From: Marinilabiliaceae bacterium ANBcel2
GTDB lineage: Bacteria; Bacteroidota; Bacteroidia; Bacteroidales; Marinilabiliaceae
Direction: 5' to 3'
Length of the DNA: 43,870 nucleotides
NCBI GenBank assembly: GCA_029688995.1
Contig: JARULA010000015.1
Span: 1-43,870, forward strand
Under the pieces are notes generated by a model. It saw nothing but the letters and a program-made list of their open reading frames with translations, was not told the origin of the DNA and did not search any database. A program made the translations under genes and the position numbers. Of this stretch, positions 9,024-17,250 are shown piece by piece; positions within the stretch are counted from its first letter, which is position 1; each line of letters opens with the position of its first letter.

Positions 9024-10232
9024 TTATTTACTAAAAAAAAGATCTAAAATAGAGTCCCCATTAATAATTCCTAATGAGCCATTTTTAACCGACTCTTCAG
9101 ATAACTCCAATACAGCATCTGCTTCCATTTTCGGTTTTATCATCATAAAAGGAACCGGATCCGATGTATGAGTACGTAACTTGCATGGTGTAGGATGATC
9201 GGGCAGCAACAAAAATGAGAAAGGTTCGCCCATTTCAATAAGTCCATCCCATAATGGCTTTAATAACCTGTTGTCAAAATCTTCAATAACCCTCTTTTTT
9301 AACTGAAAATCTCCTTCATGTCCCGCCTCATCCATTGCTTCAACGTGTAAAAACACAAATGAGTGTTTCTTAAGAGATTTTATAGCAGCAGCAGCCTTAC
9401 CCTCATAATTTGTATCATAGAGTCCGGTTGCTCCTTCAACCTTCACCAGCTCTAACCCGGCCATTTTCCCTATCCCAAAAATAAGATCTACAGCAGAAAT
9501 AACTGCACCTGAATCTATATTAAATCGCTTTTTAAACGAAGGAAAAGTTATACTATATCCGGGAGACCATGGCCAAATAGCATTAGCACTACTCTTCCCC
9601 TCTTCCCTCCTCTTAATATTAACAGGATGTGACTCTAAAATATCAATTGATTTCTCAATTAAGTAATTAAGCAGGTTGGCACTCTCTTTTGCATCACTAG
9701 TTTCAGCTACCGGTAATAAAGGTTTATATGGTTTTTCGGGATGATCATGCGGAGGAGTACATTTAATATCTCGCTGCCCCCCTTTAATCACTAAAATATG
9801 GCGATAGCTGGTGCCACTATAAAATCTTACCTTTTCATTGGATACTTCTCTGTTTAAAGCATCTATTAATTGTGAAGCCTCGGCCGTTGAGATATGACCC
9901 GCTGAATGATTTTTGATTATATCACCTTCAATTGAAACTAAATTACATCTAAAAACCAAATCTCCGGGAGATGTATCAATTCCCAAAGCAGCAGCTTCCA
10001 GCACTCCTCTTCCCTGAAAATACTCTACTGGAGGATATCCCAAAATATTCATATTGGCAATCTCGCTACCCGGAGGAAATCTCTCAGGTACAGTTTGTGC
10101 CAATCCAGTTGCACTTTTACTGCATATTTTATCCATCACCGGAGTTTTGGCAGCCTCAACAGGTGTTAATCCACCCAGCTCATCTATGGGTTCATCAGAC
10201 ATCCCATCAGCTAAAACAACTATATATTTCAT
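9024..10232 (-). CDS. Predicted homoserine kinase of the phosphoglycerate-mutase-like (alkaline phosphatase) superfamily
   Basis: A 402-residue protein of the archaeal-type cofactor-independent phosphoglycerate mutase family (ApgM). The metal-site motifs are intact: VLADGMSDEP at the N-terminus, the Ser region PPGSEIANMNILGYPP, DEAGHEGD and DHPTPCKLRTHTSDPVPF. In Bacteroidota this branch sits in threonine operons and has been proposed (TIGR02535) to act as homoserine kinase where a GHMP-type ThrB is missing. The 8-nt spacing to thrC supports that role. A glycolytic mutase activity remains the alternative. The ATG at 10232 is preferred over an upstream in-frame TTG because it starts directly with MKYIVVLADG. 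Confidence 0.85.
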   Translation of the reverse strand: MKYIVVLADGMSDEPIDELGGLTPVEAAKTPVMDKICSKSATGLAQTVPERFPPGSEIANMNILGYPPVEYFQGRGVLEAAALGIDTSPGDLVFRCNLVSIEGDIIKNHSAGHISTAEASQLIDALNREVSNEKVRFYSGTSYRHILVIKGGQRDIKCTPPHDHPEKPYKPLLPVAETSDAKESANLLNYLIEKSIDILESHPVNIKRREEGKSSANAIWPWSPGYSITFPSFKKRFNIDSGAVISAVDLIFGIGKMAGLELVKVEGATGLYDTNYEGKAAAAIKSLKKHSFVFLHVEAMDEAGHEGDFQLKKRVIEDFDNRLLKPLWDGLIEMGEPFSFLLLPDHPTPCKLRTHTSDPVPFMMIKPKMEADAVLELSEESVKNGSLGIINGDSILDLFFSK

Positions 10233-10365
10233 AAACAAATCAATTTCATACAGGATACATTTAACTAAAAGTTAAAATCACTTTAACTATCAGTTGAGAT
10301 CTCTTAAAAGGGGATATTAAATATTTTTTTCACTGAGATAATCAACAAAACTACTATTTTATAAG

Positions 10366-10373
10366 TAGATTTG
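10366..10373 (+). promoter_or_regulatory. Candidate -7 element for the helicase-nuclease gene
   Basis: TAGATTTG matches TAnnTTTG and lies 29 bp before the start codon. No matching TTG box at 19-21 bp was seen. Confidence 0.4.
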
Positions 10374-10402
10374 AAATATAAATTTATCAGATAAACTAAA
10401 TT

Positions 10403-13400
10403 ATGTCAAAATTAAAAATTTATAAAGCATCTGCAGGATCAGGAAAAACATTCACATTAACTCAAGAGTATATCGAACTTCTTTTTTACAACCATTCCAG
10501 CTTTAGAAATACATTAGCAGTAACATTTACCAATAAGGCTACAGCCGAAATGCGTGCCAGAATTTTGACAAAATTACACAATCTTTCCAATCCTGAAATT
10601 AAAAATCCAGATTACCTCAATAATTTAAAAGTTAGATACAAATTAAGCGAAGAAAATGTAAGAAAAAAGGCTAAAGAGATACTTACACTGTTACTCCACG
10701 ATTTTTCACGTTTTTCTATAAGTACTATTGATAGTTTTTTTCAACGAATTACACGTTCATTCGCCCGGGAAATGGGCTTACCAATAGGTTTTCGTTTAGA
10801 GGTTGAGACCGATCAAATAATGACAGAGGCTATTGATCGACTTATTTTAGAAATGGATTCTCCTCAATACAGTGAAGTGAAAAAATGGCTCATTCAATAT
10901 GCAAAAGAGCAAATGGAAAATGAAAAGAGCTGGAACATCTCAGCTGAACTCAATAAAGCAGGTCAGGAGATATTCAAAGAGAACTATCAGGAAAACGCAT
11001 CTCTTTTATCTGCAAAGGTAAATGACCGTTATTTTTTAACTACTTATAAAAAAGCATTAGAAGAGATTGTCAATAATATTGATATATCTGTAAAAGAGAT
11101 TGGTGAAAAAGTTATAAAGGAGATTGAAAAGCATGGTTTCAATATCAGCTCCGATTTTAAAGGCAAAAGCAGAAGTGCCGTTAAAGTCTTTAAAAATATG
11201 GCAGAGAGAGATGATTTTATGCAACCGCAAAAAACAGCAAAACTGCTACAGGGCATTGATGAGTGGATTCCCAAAACAGCACCGGCTAAAATTAAAAATA
11301 TAGTTGAAAATCTTTATAATTCATCATTAAAAGAGCTTACTACCAAAGCACACGAACTTATTACTAACAATATATTTGATTATAATACTGCAAAAGCAAT
11401 CTTAAAGAATTTAAATGGTTTGGGACTATTGAATGATATAAATAATAAAATGTATTCATTATGCCATGATCAAAATCTTTTTTTGATTTCGGGAACCAAC
11501 CATTTATTAAAAAAAATTATTGATAACAATGAGTCTCCATTTATATATGAAAAGACAGGAACCAGGTTTGAAAACTATATGATTGATGAATTTCAGGACA
11601 CATCATCACTTCAATACAAAAACTTTCTTCCTTTAATAAAAGACTCACTTGCTGCTAACAATTTATCCCTAATAGTTGGTGATGTTAAGCAAGCCGTTTA
11701 CCGTTGGAGAAATTCTGACTGGAATCTTCTTGCAAGTGAAATAGAAAAAGATTTTGATGAAAAAATAACAGGTATTGATCATAAAACATTAGATACAAAC
11801 TGGAGAAGTAAAGAGGAAATAGTGAAATTTAATAACTCATTTTTTAGTTCTGCTTCAAAAGCGTTACAAAAACAATTTAACCTGTTATTACCAGAAAAAC
11901 TAATTGAGGATAATACTACCGACTTAAGCAACAAAATATCAAATGCTTACAGCGATATAGTTCAAAATGTAGCCGGTCATCTCAAAAATAGTGGAGGTAA
12001 TATATCAATTGAATTTATTGGTGATACTTCAAATAGTGAACAGTTCCAAAATGAAGCTGTAACTATTTGTATTAACAAAATTGAAGATTTTATTAATAAA
12101 GGTAACTCTCTTTCAGATATATGTATCCTTGTTAGAACAAATAAAGAAGCTGTTACAATAACAAATGCCTTATTGTCAGGTGAGTTTCATCCTGAAAACA
12201 AGATATACCCGGTAATAAGTAACGAATCATTAATAATTGGAAACTCCGAGGCAGTTAAATTAATAGTTGCTCAGCTCAATTACATTAAAGATAGTAGTAA
12301 CAAAGTAATTGAATCATTTATAAAACAAACAGTCATTAAACAAACCAAACCATTTGATTATAACAGCACAAACAACCCCAATTATAACTTATCAAATACA
12401 TATCATAACAATAGCGTTGAAAAAGAGTGGGAAGAGTATCGTGACAATATTTTAGAGCTTAAAGAGAAACCACTTTACACATTAGCTGAATCTTTAATTT
12501 CAATGTTACCTAAAACGTTACTTAAAAAATACCCTGCATATCTTCAGGAATTTTTGAGTATTGTTTTAAACTTTATCAATAAAGAATCGGCTGATTTAAA
12601 CAAATTTACAGAGTATTGGAACAAAAGCGGATATAAAGCATCTTTAAATATACCCGACAATCAAAATGCAATACGAGTTATGACAATCCATAAATCAAAA
12701 GGATTAGAATTTAAATCTGTTATAATACCATTTGCAAACTGGACTTTTAAAAATAGTAGTGGGTTTAACTCAGATAAATTATGGCTAAAACCACAAACTG
12801 AGCCTTTTAATGCAATGCCTGTTGTTCCGGTTGATGCAAACAACAAGTTAACCCAGACCCATTTTGCTCATGAATACCTGGAAGAGATACTATATCAATA
12901 TGTTGATAATCTAAATATTACATATGTTGCATTTACAAGAGCAGAAGAAAATTTAGCAGTAATTTCCAAAGCTCCATCAAAGAAAAAGAGTAGTGATATA
13001 GAAGAGATAAAAAAAGTTAGTGACCTGCTCTATTTTTTTGCATCAAACTCTAACACAACATATCCTGATGCATGGAACAGTTCAGAAAACAGTTTTATAA
13101 TTAACAAAAAAGATCATACTGCAAATAATAAAAAAGAAAAAGAGGAGTATCAATTTAGACCATCACAAAATAGTAAATACCCCATAACTTTTACTTCCAG
13201 TTCAAAAAGAGTAGCAATGAACAATCACTTAGAAAGCGACAACTATTTCTCAAACGATACCAAAAGTGCTGATTATGGAAAACTTATGCATAAACTTTTT
13301 GAAAAAGTAATCACTATAGAAGATCTCGACTACGCATTAACTGAAATGAAGTTTTCCGGTATGATTAACGGTTTAGAAGAGAATGAGTTGCGTGATAAAA

Positions 13401-13702
13401 TCATTCTCTGGATTAACAATCCAAAAGTTAAGCCATGGTTTGATGGAACCTTTAAAATAAAAACCGAAGCTCAAATTTTGGATGATAAAATTAAACGTCC
13501 CGATAGAGTAATGATAAAAGATGATTTAGTTCAAGTTGTTGATTATAAATTTAGTGAAGCTATTTCTCCATCCCACTATCAACAGATTAAAGAGTATATT
13601 TTATTATTAACTAAAATGGGATATAAAAAAGTTGAAGGATTTTTATGGTATCCCTTTAAAAACAAAATAATAAAAGTTGATAATCAGATGCAGCTATTTT
13701 AA
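10403..13702 (+). CDS. UvrD/Rep-family helicase with RecB-type nuclease domain (AddA-like)
   Basis: A 1099-residue SF1 helicase fused to a nuclease, as in AddA, which processes double-strand ends for recombination. Helicase motifs run in order: Walker A ASAGSGKT (9-16), motif Ia AVTFTNKATAEMR, motif II MIDEFQDTSS, motif III VGDVKQAVYRWRNS, motif IV TNWRSKEEI, motif V VMTIHKSKGLEFK and motif VI YVAFTRAEENL. The C-terminal 150 residues hold a complete PD-(D/E)XK site: GKLMHKLFE, RPDRVM, VVDYKF and QIKEYI. AddA normally works with AddB, but no AddB-like gene is next to it; the neighbours are a threonine gene and a flavin reductase. It is convergent with the pyr unit, with only 5 nt between stop codons and no hairpin. 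Confidence 0.92.
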   Translation: MSKLKIYKASAGSGKTFTLTQEYIELLFYNHSSFRNTLAVTFTNKATAEMRARILTKLHNLSNPEIKNPDYLNNLKVRYKLSEENVRKKAKEILTLLLHDFSRFSISTIDSFFQRITRSFAREMGLPIGFRLEVETDQIMTEAIDRLILEMDSPQYSEVKKWLIQYAKEQMENEKSWNISAELNKAGQEIFKENYQENASLLSAKVNDRYFLTTYKKALEEIVNNIDISVKEIGEKVIKEIEKHGFNISSDFKGKSRSAVKVFKNMAERDDFMQPQKTAKLLQGIDEWIPKTAPAKIKNIVENLYNSSLKELTTKAHELITNNIFDYNTAKAILKNLNGLGLLNDINNKMYSLCHDQNLFLISGTNHLLKKIIDNNESPFIYEKTGTRFENYMIDEFQDTSSLQYKNFLPLIKDSLAANNLSLIVGDVKQAVYRWRNSDWNLLASEIEKDFDEKITGIDHKTLDTNWRSKEEIVKFNNSFFSSASKALQKQFNLLLPEKLIEDNTTDLSNKISNAYSDIVQNVAGHLKNSGGNISIEFIGDTSNSEQFQNEAVTICINKIEDFINKGNSLSDICILVRTNKEAVTITNALLSGEFHPENKIYPVISNESLIIGNSEAVKLIVAQLNYIKDSSNKVIESFIKQTVIKQTKPFDYNSTNNPNYNLSNTYHNNSVEKEWEEYRDNILELKEKPLYTLAESLISMLPKTLLKKYPAYLQEFLSIVLNFINKESADLNKFTEYWNKSGYKASLNIPDNQNAIRVMTIHKSKGLEFKSVIIPFANWTFKNSSGFNSDKLWLKPQTEPFNAMPVVPVDANNKLTQTHFAHEYLEEILYQYVDNLNITYVAFTRAEENLAVISKAPSKKKSSDIEEIKKVSDLLYFFASNSNTTYPDAWNSSENSFIINKKDHTANNKKEKEEYQFRPSQNSKYPITFTSSSKRVAMNNHLESDNYFSNDTKSADYGKLMHKLFEKVITIEDLDYALTEMKFSGMINGLEENELRDKIILWINNPKVKPWFDGTFKIKTEAQILDDKIKRPDRVMIKDDLVQVVDYKFSEAISPSHYQQIKEYILLLTKMGYKKVEGFLWYPFKNKIIKVDNQMQLF

Positions 13703-13707
13703 AACTC

Positions 13708-14325
13708 CTATTCTTTATTTTTCAATTTCTGTTGTTTCTGTTTTCTTTTTCGTTTGGTTTTCTTTTTCTCAACAGCATAACCAAACTTTCCTATCTTTTT
13801 ACCAAGCTCATAATATTTTCCATGCAGATAAGCGACAGGTTTTGATTTTTTAAGCGCGAACGCCCCGGTTTTAGAATCATAATATTGCTCGTCGGCCTTT
13901 ACATTTACCACTTCAGCTAAAAACATATGATGTGTTCCCAATGGCTTAATTTCGGTCACTCTACACTCAATATTTACAGGAGCCTCATCAATAATGGGAG
14001 CTTTTACAACCTTTGCTTTACCTGGTGTAAGCTCCATTTTTTCAAATTTATTAAAATTGCGTCCCGATCTTACACCGCACCAATCAGTTGCAAAAGTTAA
14101 ATCACGGGTAGTCAAATTAACAACAAACTCACCTGTCCGTTTTATTAAATCATAAGAGTGTCTTCCAGGTCTTACAGATATGTAACACATTGGCGGATCA
14201 GAACAGATGGTTCCGGTCCAGGCAATAGTTATTATATTAAAATTTTCGGGTGAATCTCCCGCAGATACCATTACTGCCGGTAAAGGATAGAGCATATTAC
14301 CCGGCTTCCAATCAATCTTCCCCAT
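13708..14325 (-). CDS. Flavin-reductase-like FMN-binding split-barrel protein
   Basis: A 205-residue protein of the flavin reductase-like family. Features visible are the N-terminal IDWKPGNMLYPLPAVMVSAG, then NIITIAWTGTICSDPPMCYISVRPGRHSYDLI and the GEFVVNLTTRDL segment, typical of FMN-binding split barrels that reduce flavins or act as small oxidoreductases. The last 25 residues form an almost purely Lys/Arg/Gln tail, unusual for this family. It follows pyrI by 3 nt, so it is very likely co-translated with pyrB-pyrI, although no reaction in aspartate transcarbamoylation needs a flavin. It is not PyrK, because the ferredoxin-reductase fold and Fe-S cysteines are missing. The substrate is unknown. 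Confidence 0.85.
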   Translation of the reverse strand: MGKIDWKPGNMLYPLPAVMVSAGDSPENFNIITIAWTGTICSDPPMCYISVRPGRHSYDLIKRTGEFVVNLTTRDLTFATDWCGVRSGRNFNKFEKMELTPGKAKVVKAPIIDEAPVNIECRVTEIKPLGTHHMFLAEVVNVKADEQYYDSKTGAFALKKSKPVAYLHGKYYELGKKIGKFGYAVEKKKTKRKRKQKQQKLKNKE

Positions 14326-14328
14326 ATA

Positions 14329-14784
14329 TTATATTACAAGTAGTTCATCTCTGGTTGTAATCTTTTCACAATAGTGACACTTTAAAGCTAAAACTTCTTT
14401 GTTTTCAACTTTAAATCTTGTAACAATAGCTTCGTGATTAGTTACGCACTTTGGATTAAAACATTTTACTATTCCGGTTACTATATCCGGTATAATAACA
14501 TCACGTTTTTCAGCTACAAAATAATCTTCTATTATGTTCAATTTAGCATGTGGAGCTACTAATGCTATTTTATTTATCTCATCATTTTCAAAATATTTAT
14601 CTGATACTTTAATAATTCCTTTTTTACCCTGCTTTTTACTATCAAGGTTAGCTCCAAATGTTATCTGATTTTCAATATTATCGAGCCCTAAAATCAAAAT
14701 AACATCAAAAAGTGATTTTACCGGTATATGATCAATAACAGTGCCATTCTCAATAGCACTAACCTGCATCTTATGTTGTGACAT
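14329..14784 (-). CDS. pyrI: Aspartate carbamoyltransferase regulatory subunit
   Basis: A 151-residue regulatory chain of aspartate transcarbamoylase, which binds nucleotides and tunes the catalytic trimers. An N-terminal allosteric domain (KMQVSAIENGTVIDHIP) is followed by a C-terminal zinc domain with all four ligands: Cys108 and Cys113 (CFNPKC) and Cys136 and Cys139 (CHYC). The length agrees with E. coli PyrI (153). It lies 18 nt after pyrB and 3 nt before the flavin reductase. Its presence implies a dodecameric, CTP/UTP-regulated enzyme. Confidence 0.97.
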   Translation of the reverse strand: MSQHKMQVSAIENGTVIDHIPVKSLFDVILILGLDNIENQITFGANLDSKKQGKKGIIKVSDKYFENDEINKIALVAPHAKLNIIEDYFVAEKRDVIIPDIVTGIVKCFNPKCVTNHEAIVTRFKVENKEVLALKCHYCEKITTRDELLVI

Positions 14785-14802
14785 ATAATTACTCTGTTTA
14801 AA

Positions 14803-15714
14803 TCAGGTTAAACTCAATCCCATAATAGCTGAAATTATAGCCATGCGAGTGTATACCCCATTTTCGGCTTGCTGAAAATAGTAGGCTTTGGGATTACTAT
14901 CAACATCGGTGTCAATTTCATTAACTCTTGGTAAAGGATGGAGTACACGCATATTATCTTTTGTCTTATTTAGCATAGAATTGCGAAGAACATATGCATT
15001 TTTAACCCTTTCATACTCCATAGGATCAGAGAACCGCTCTTTTTGAACCCGGGTCATATATAATATATCAGCCTTATCCAAATTATTCATTTCAACATCC
15101 TCATAAAAAGTAATTCCTTTTCTTTGAAGAAATAGTTTATACTCTTTTGGTAGTGATAACTCTTCGGGTGCAACAAAATAAAACTCCGGATTAAAGAGAG
15201 ATAGAGCGATCAAAAGAGAATGAACTGTACGCCCATATTTTAAATCTCCTACTAAAAATATTTTAAGATTATCCAGTCTCCCCTGTGTCTTTTGAATTGA
15301 ATAAAGATCAAGCAATGTTTGAGTTGGATGTTGATTAGCACCATCACCGGCATTTATAACCGGAACCGATGACTGCTCAGATGCATAACGAACACTCCCC
15401 TCTAAAGAGTGACGCATAACTATTAAATCGGCATAATTACTTACCATTCTAATAGTGTCTTTAATTGACTCACCTTTGGTTGTTGAAGATGATGATGAAT
15501 CTGTAAATCCAATAATCTTTGCTCCCAAACGCCCCATAGCTGTCTCAAAACTTAATCTGGTACGTGTTGAGGGTTCAAAAAAAAGACTGGCTATTACCTT
15601 ATCCTGCATTAAAGGTTGGATAGGATTTTTTTCAAAATAGGAGGCTAATTTAAGAATGTATAGAATCTCTTCTACAGAATAATCATTAATCGAGACTAAA
15701 CTTTTATTCTTCAT
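14803..15714 (-). CDS. pyrB: Aspartate carbamoyltransferase catalytic subunit
   Basis: A 303-residue catalytic chain that joins carbamoyl phosphate and aspartate in pyrimidine synthesis. The carbamoyl-phosphate site STRTR is at residues 49-53, the 80s-loop lysine is Lys80 (TTKGES), and the HPTQTLLD motif begins at His129. The C-terminal PLPR segment ([10 protein letters not shown]) is also intact. It heads the pyrB-pyrI-flavin reductase operon, with a clear promoter at 15784-15814 and a leader of about 60 nt in which I see no attenuator. Confidence 0.97.
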   Translation of the reverse strand: MKNKSLVSINDYSVEEILYILKLASYFEKNPIQPLMQDKVIASLFFEPSTRTRLSFETAMGRLGAKIIGFTDSSSSSTTKGESIKDTIRMVSNYADLIVMRHSLEGSVRYASEQSSVPVINAGDGANQHPTQTLLDLYSIQKTQGRLDNLKIFLVGDLKYGRTVHSLLIALSLFNPEFYFVAPEELSLPKEYKLFLQRKGITFYEDVEMNNLDKADILYMTRVQKERFSDPMEYERVKNAYVLRNSMLNKTKDNMRVLHPLPRVNEIDTDVDSNPKAYYFQQAENGVYTRMAIISAIMGLSLT

Positions 15715-15783
15715 TGAGTTAATATTGTATTTTTATCGAATGGGCAAAGCTTTTAACAGTTATATCTATGCCACGATAAAAAT

Positions 15784-15814
15784 CAAAAATAGACAAACTT
15801 ACATTAGTTTGCAA
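15784..15814 (-). promoter_or_regulatory. Promoter of the pyrBI operon
   Basis: On the minus strand, TTG (15812-15814), a 20-bp spacer, then TATTTTTG (15784-15791). This matches the Bacteroidota primary-sigma promoter. A second -7-like box, TAAGTTTG, overlaps the spacer (15794-15801). The predicted start is near 15777, about 63 nt before the pyrB ATG. Confidence 0.6.
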
Positions 15815-15884
15815 TAATAGGTAATAATTAATTATTTTAGTAAAATCAAACACTTTCACTTACTAATTAAACAACTCAACGTTA

Positions 15885-17192
15885 ATGAAATACAGAAATA
15901 ACGCTCAAAACTTAATCGATTTTATATATAAAGGTGTAACACCTTTTCATGTAGTTGAAGAGGTAAAGAGTAGTCTTAAAGAATCTGGATTTAAAGAATT
16001 ACAGCTTAATGAATCCTGGAATCTGCAAAAAGGGGAAAAATATTTTACCACACGAAACGACTCATCTCTTTTTGCATTTATTACCGGAACAGAATCTCCG
16101 GCAAAACATGGTTGTAAAATTATCTCTGCTCATAGCGACTCCCCTTCATTTAAAATTAAACCTGATGCTGCTATAGGTGTTAATAACTATTACATCAAAT
16201 TTAACACCGAAACATATGGAGGAGCAATTTTAAGTAGTTGGTTCGATCGTCCTCTCTCTATGGCTGGCAGAGTAACTATGGAGTCAAATAATCCTTTAAA
16301 TCTGGATAAGAGACTTGTTAATTTTAAAAAACCTCTTCTTATTATTCCAAACCTTGCTATCCATCTAAACCGATCGGTTAACGAAGGAGTTGCAATTGAT
16401 AAACAAAAAGATTTATTACCTTTGGCTGCTATCGACACTGATGCAACAACTTCTAAAGAAAATTATCTACATCAACTTATTGCAAAAGAGCTTAATGTTG
16501 ATGCAAATAAAATTTTAAGTTATGATTTAACTCTTTATGAATACAATAAAGGAACTACAATGGGTGTTAATGATGAATTTATCTCATCTCCCCGACTAGA
16601 CAACCTGGCAATGGTTCATGCAGGACTATCAGCATTAAAATCTGCAAAAGCCGATAGGTCAACACAAATATTAGCTATTTTTGATAATGAAGAAGTTGGA
16701 AGCTTAACCAAGCAGGGAGCCGATTCTCCACTCTTTAAAAATATATTTAGTCGTATTGTTAAAAGCTATAGTAGTGATGATGAGTCATTTTACCAGTCGG
16801 TTTACAACTCATTTATGATCTCTGCCGATATGGCACACAGCATACATCCTAATTATCAAGAGAAGCATGATCCTGTGTTGCAACCGGTAATAAATGGCGG
16901 ACCGGTAATAAAGATTACAGCAAATCAAAAATATACTACCGATAGCGAAAGTGCTGCTATATTTATGGCTCTTTGCAAAAAAGCAAAAGTGCCGGTTCAG
17001 CAATTTGTTAACCGCTCAGATATGGCAGGAGGATCAACATTGGGAAATGTGTTAACCGGACAGATAGATATAAAAAGTGTTGATATTGGTAATGCAATGT
17101 TGGCTATGCATTCAGTGCGTGAACTATCGGGTGTAAAAGATCATACATATTTGATAGAGGTATTCAAAGAATTCTTTTGTCAAACAAAGTAA
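15885..17192 (+). CDS. apeB: M18-family aspartyl aminopeptidase
   Basis: A 435-residue cytosolic metallo-aminopeptidase of family M18, which removes acidic N-terminal residues. Metal-site motifs seen: ISAHSDSPSFKI (His83, Asp85), SSPRLDNLAM, IFDNEEVGS (catalytic/metal Glu pair) and MAHSIHPNYQEKHDP near the C-terminal half. NRSDMAGGSTLG, also typical of M18, is present. The length matches the family and there is no signal peptide. It is divergent from pyrB across a 170-bp gap and ends shortly before a convergent gene. Confidence 0.94.
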   Translation: MKYRNNAQNLIDFIYKGVTPFHVVEEVKSSLKESGFKELQLNESWNLQKGEKYFTTRNDSSLFAFITGTESPAKHGCKIISAHSDSPSFKIKPDAAIGVNNYYIKFNTETYGGAILSSWFDRPLSMAGRVTMESNNPLNLDKRLVNFKKPLLIIPNLAIHLNRSVNEGVAIDKQKDLLPLAAIDTDATTSKENYLHQLIAKELNVDANKILSYDLTLYEYNKGTTMGVNDEFISSPRLDNLAMVHAGLSALKSAKADRSTQILAIFDNEEVGSLTKQGADSPLFKNIFSRIVKSYSSDDESFYQSVYNSFMISADMAHSIHPNYQEKHDPVLQPVINGGPVIKITANQKYTTDSESAAIFMALCKKAKVPVQQFVNRSDMAGGSTLGNVLTGQIDIKSVDIGNAMLAMHSVRELSGVKDHTYLIEVFKEFFCQTK

Positions 17193-17203
17193 ACTTTAAA
17201 AAT

Positions 17204-17250
17204 AGTGAGAGTGTGCGTAAAATATAAAAATTACTTCTCTCTCACTTTTT
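17204..17250. terminator. Weak bidirectional terminator-like stem
   Basis: An 8-bp stem AGTGAGAG/CTCTCACT (17204-17211 with 17239-17246), followed on the plus strand by a T-run and preceded by an A-run. It sits between the convergent aminopeptidase and the serine hydrolase and overlaps the last codons of the latter. The loop is long (27 nt), so confidence is limited. Confidence 0.4.

Noticed and set aside
9971-10275. Two short plus-strand frames near 10 kb
   Set aside because: They are antisense to the conserved N-terminal region of the predicted homoserine kinase and show no protein-like features.
13708-14325. Calling the flavin-reductase gene PyrK because it is in a pyr operon
   Set aside because: PyrK needs a ferredoxin-reductase fold and a 2Fe-2S cysteine cluster, which are absent; the sequence is a split-barrel flavin reductase.
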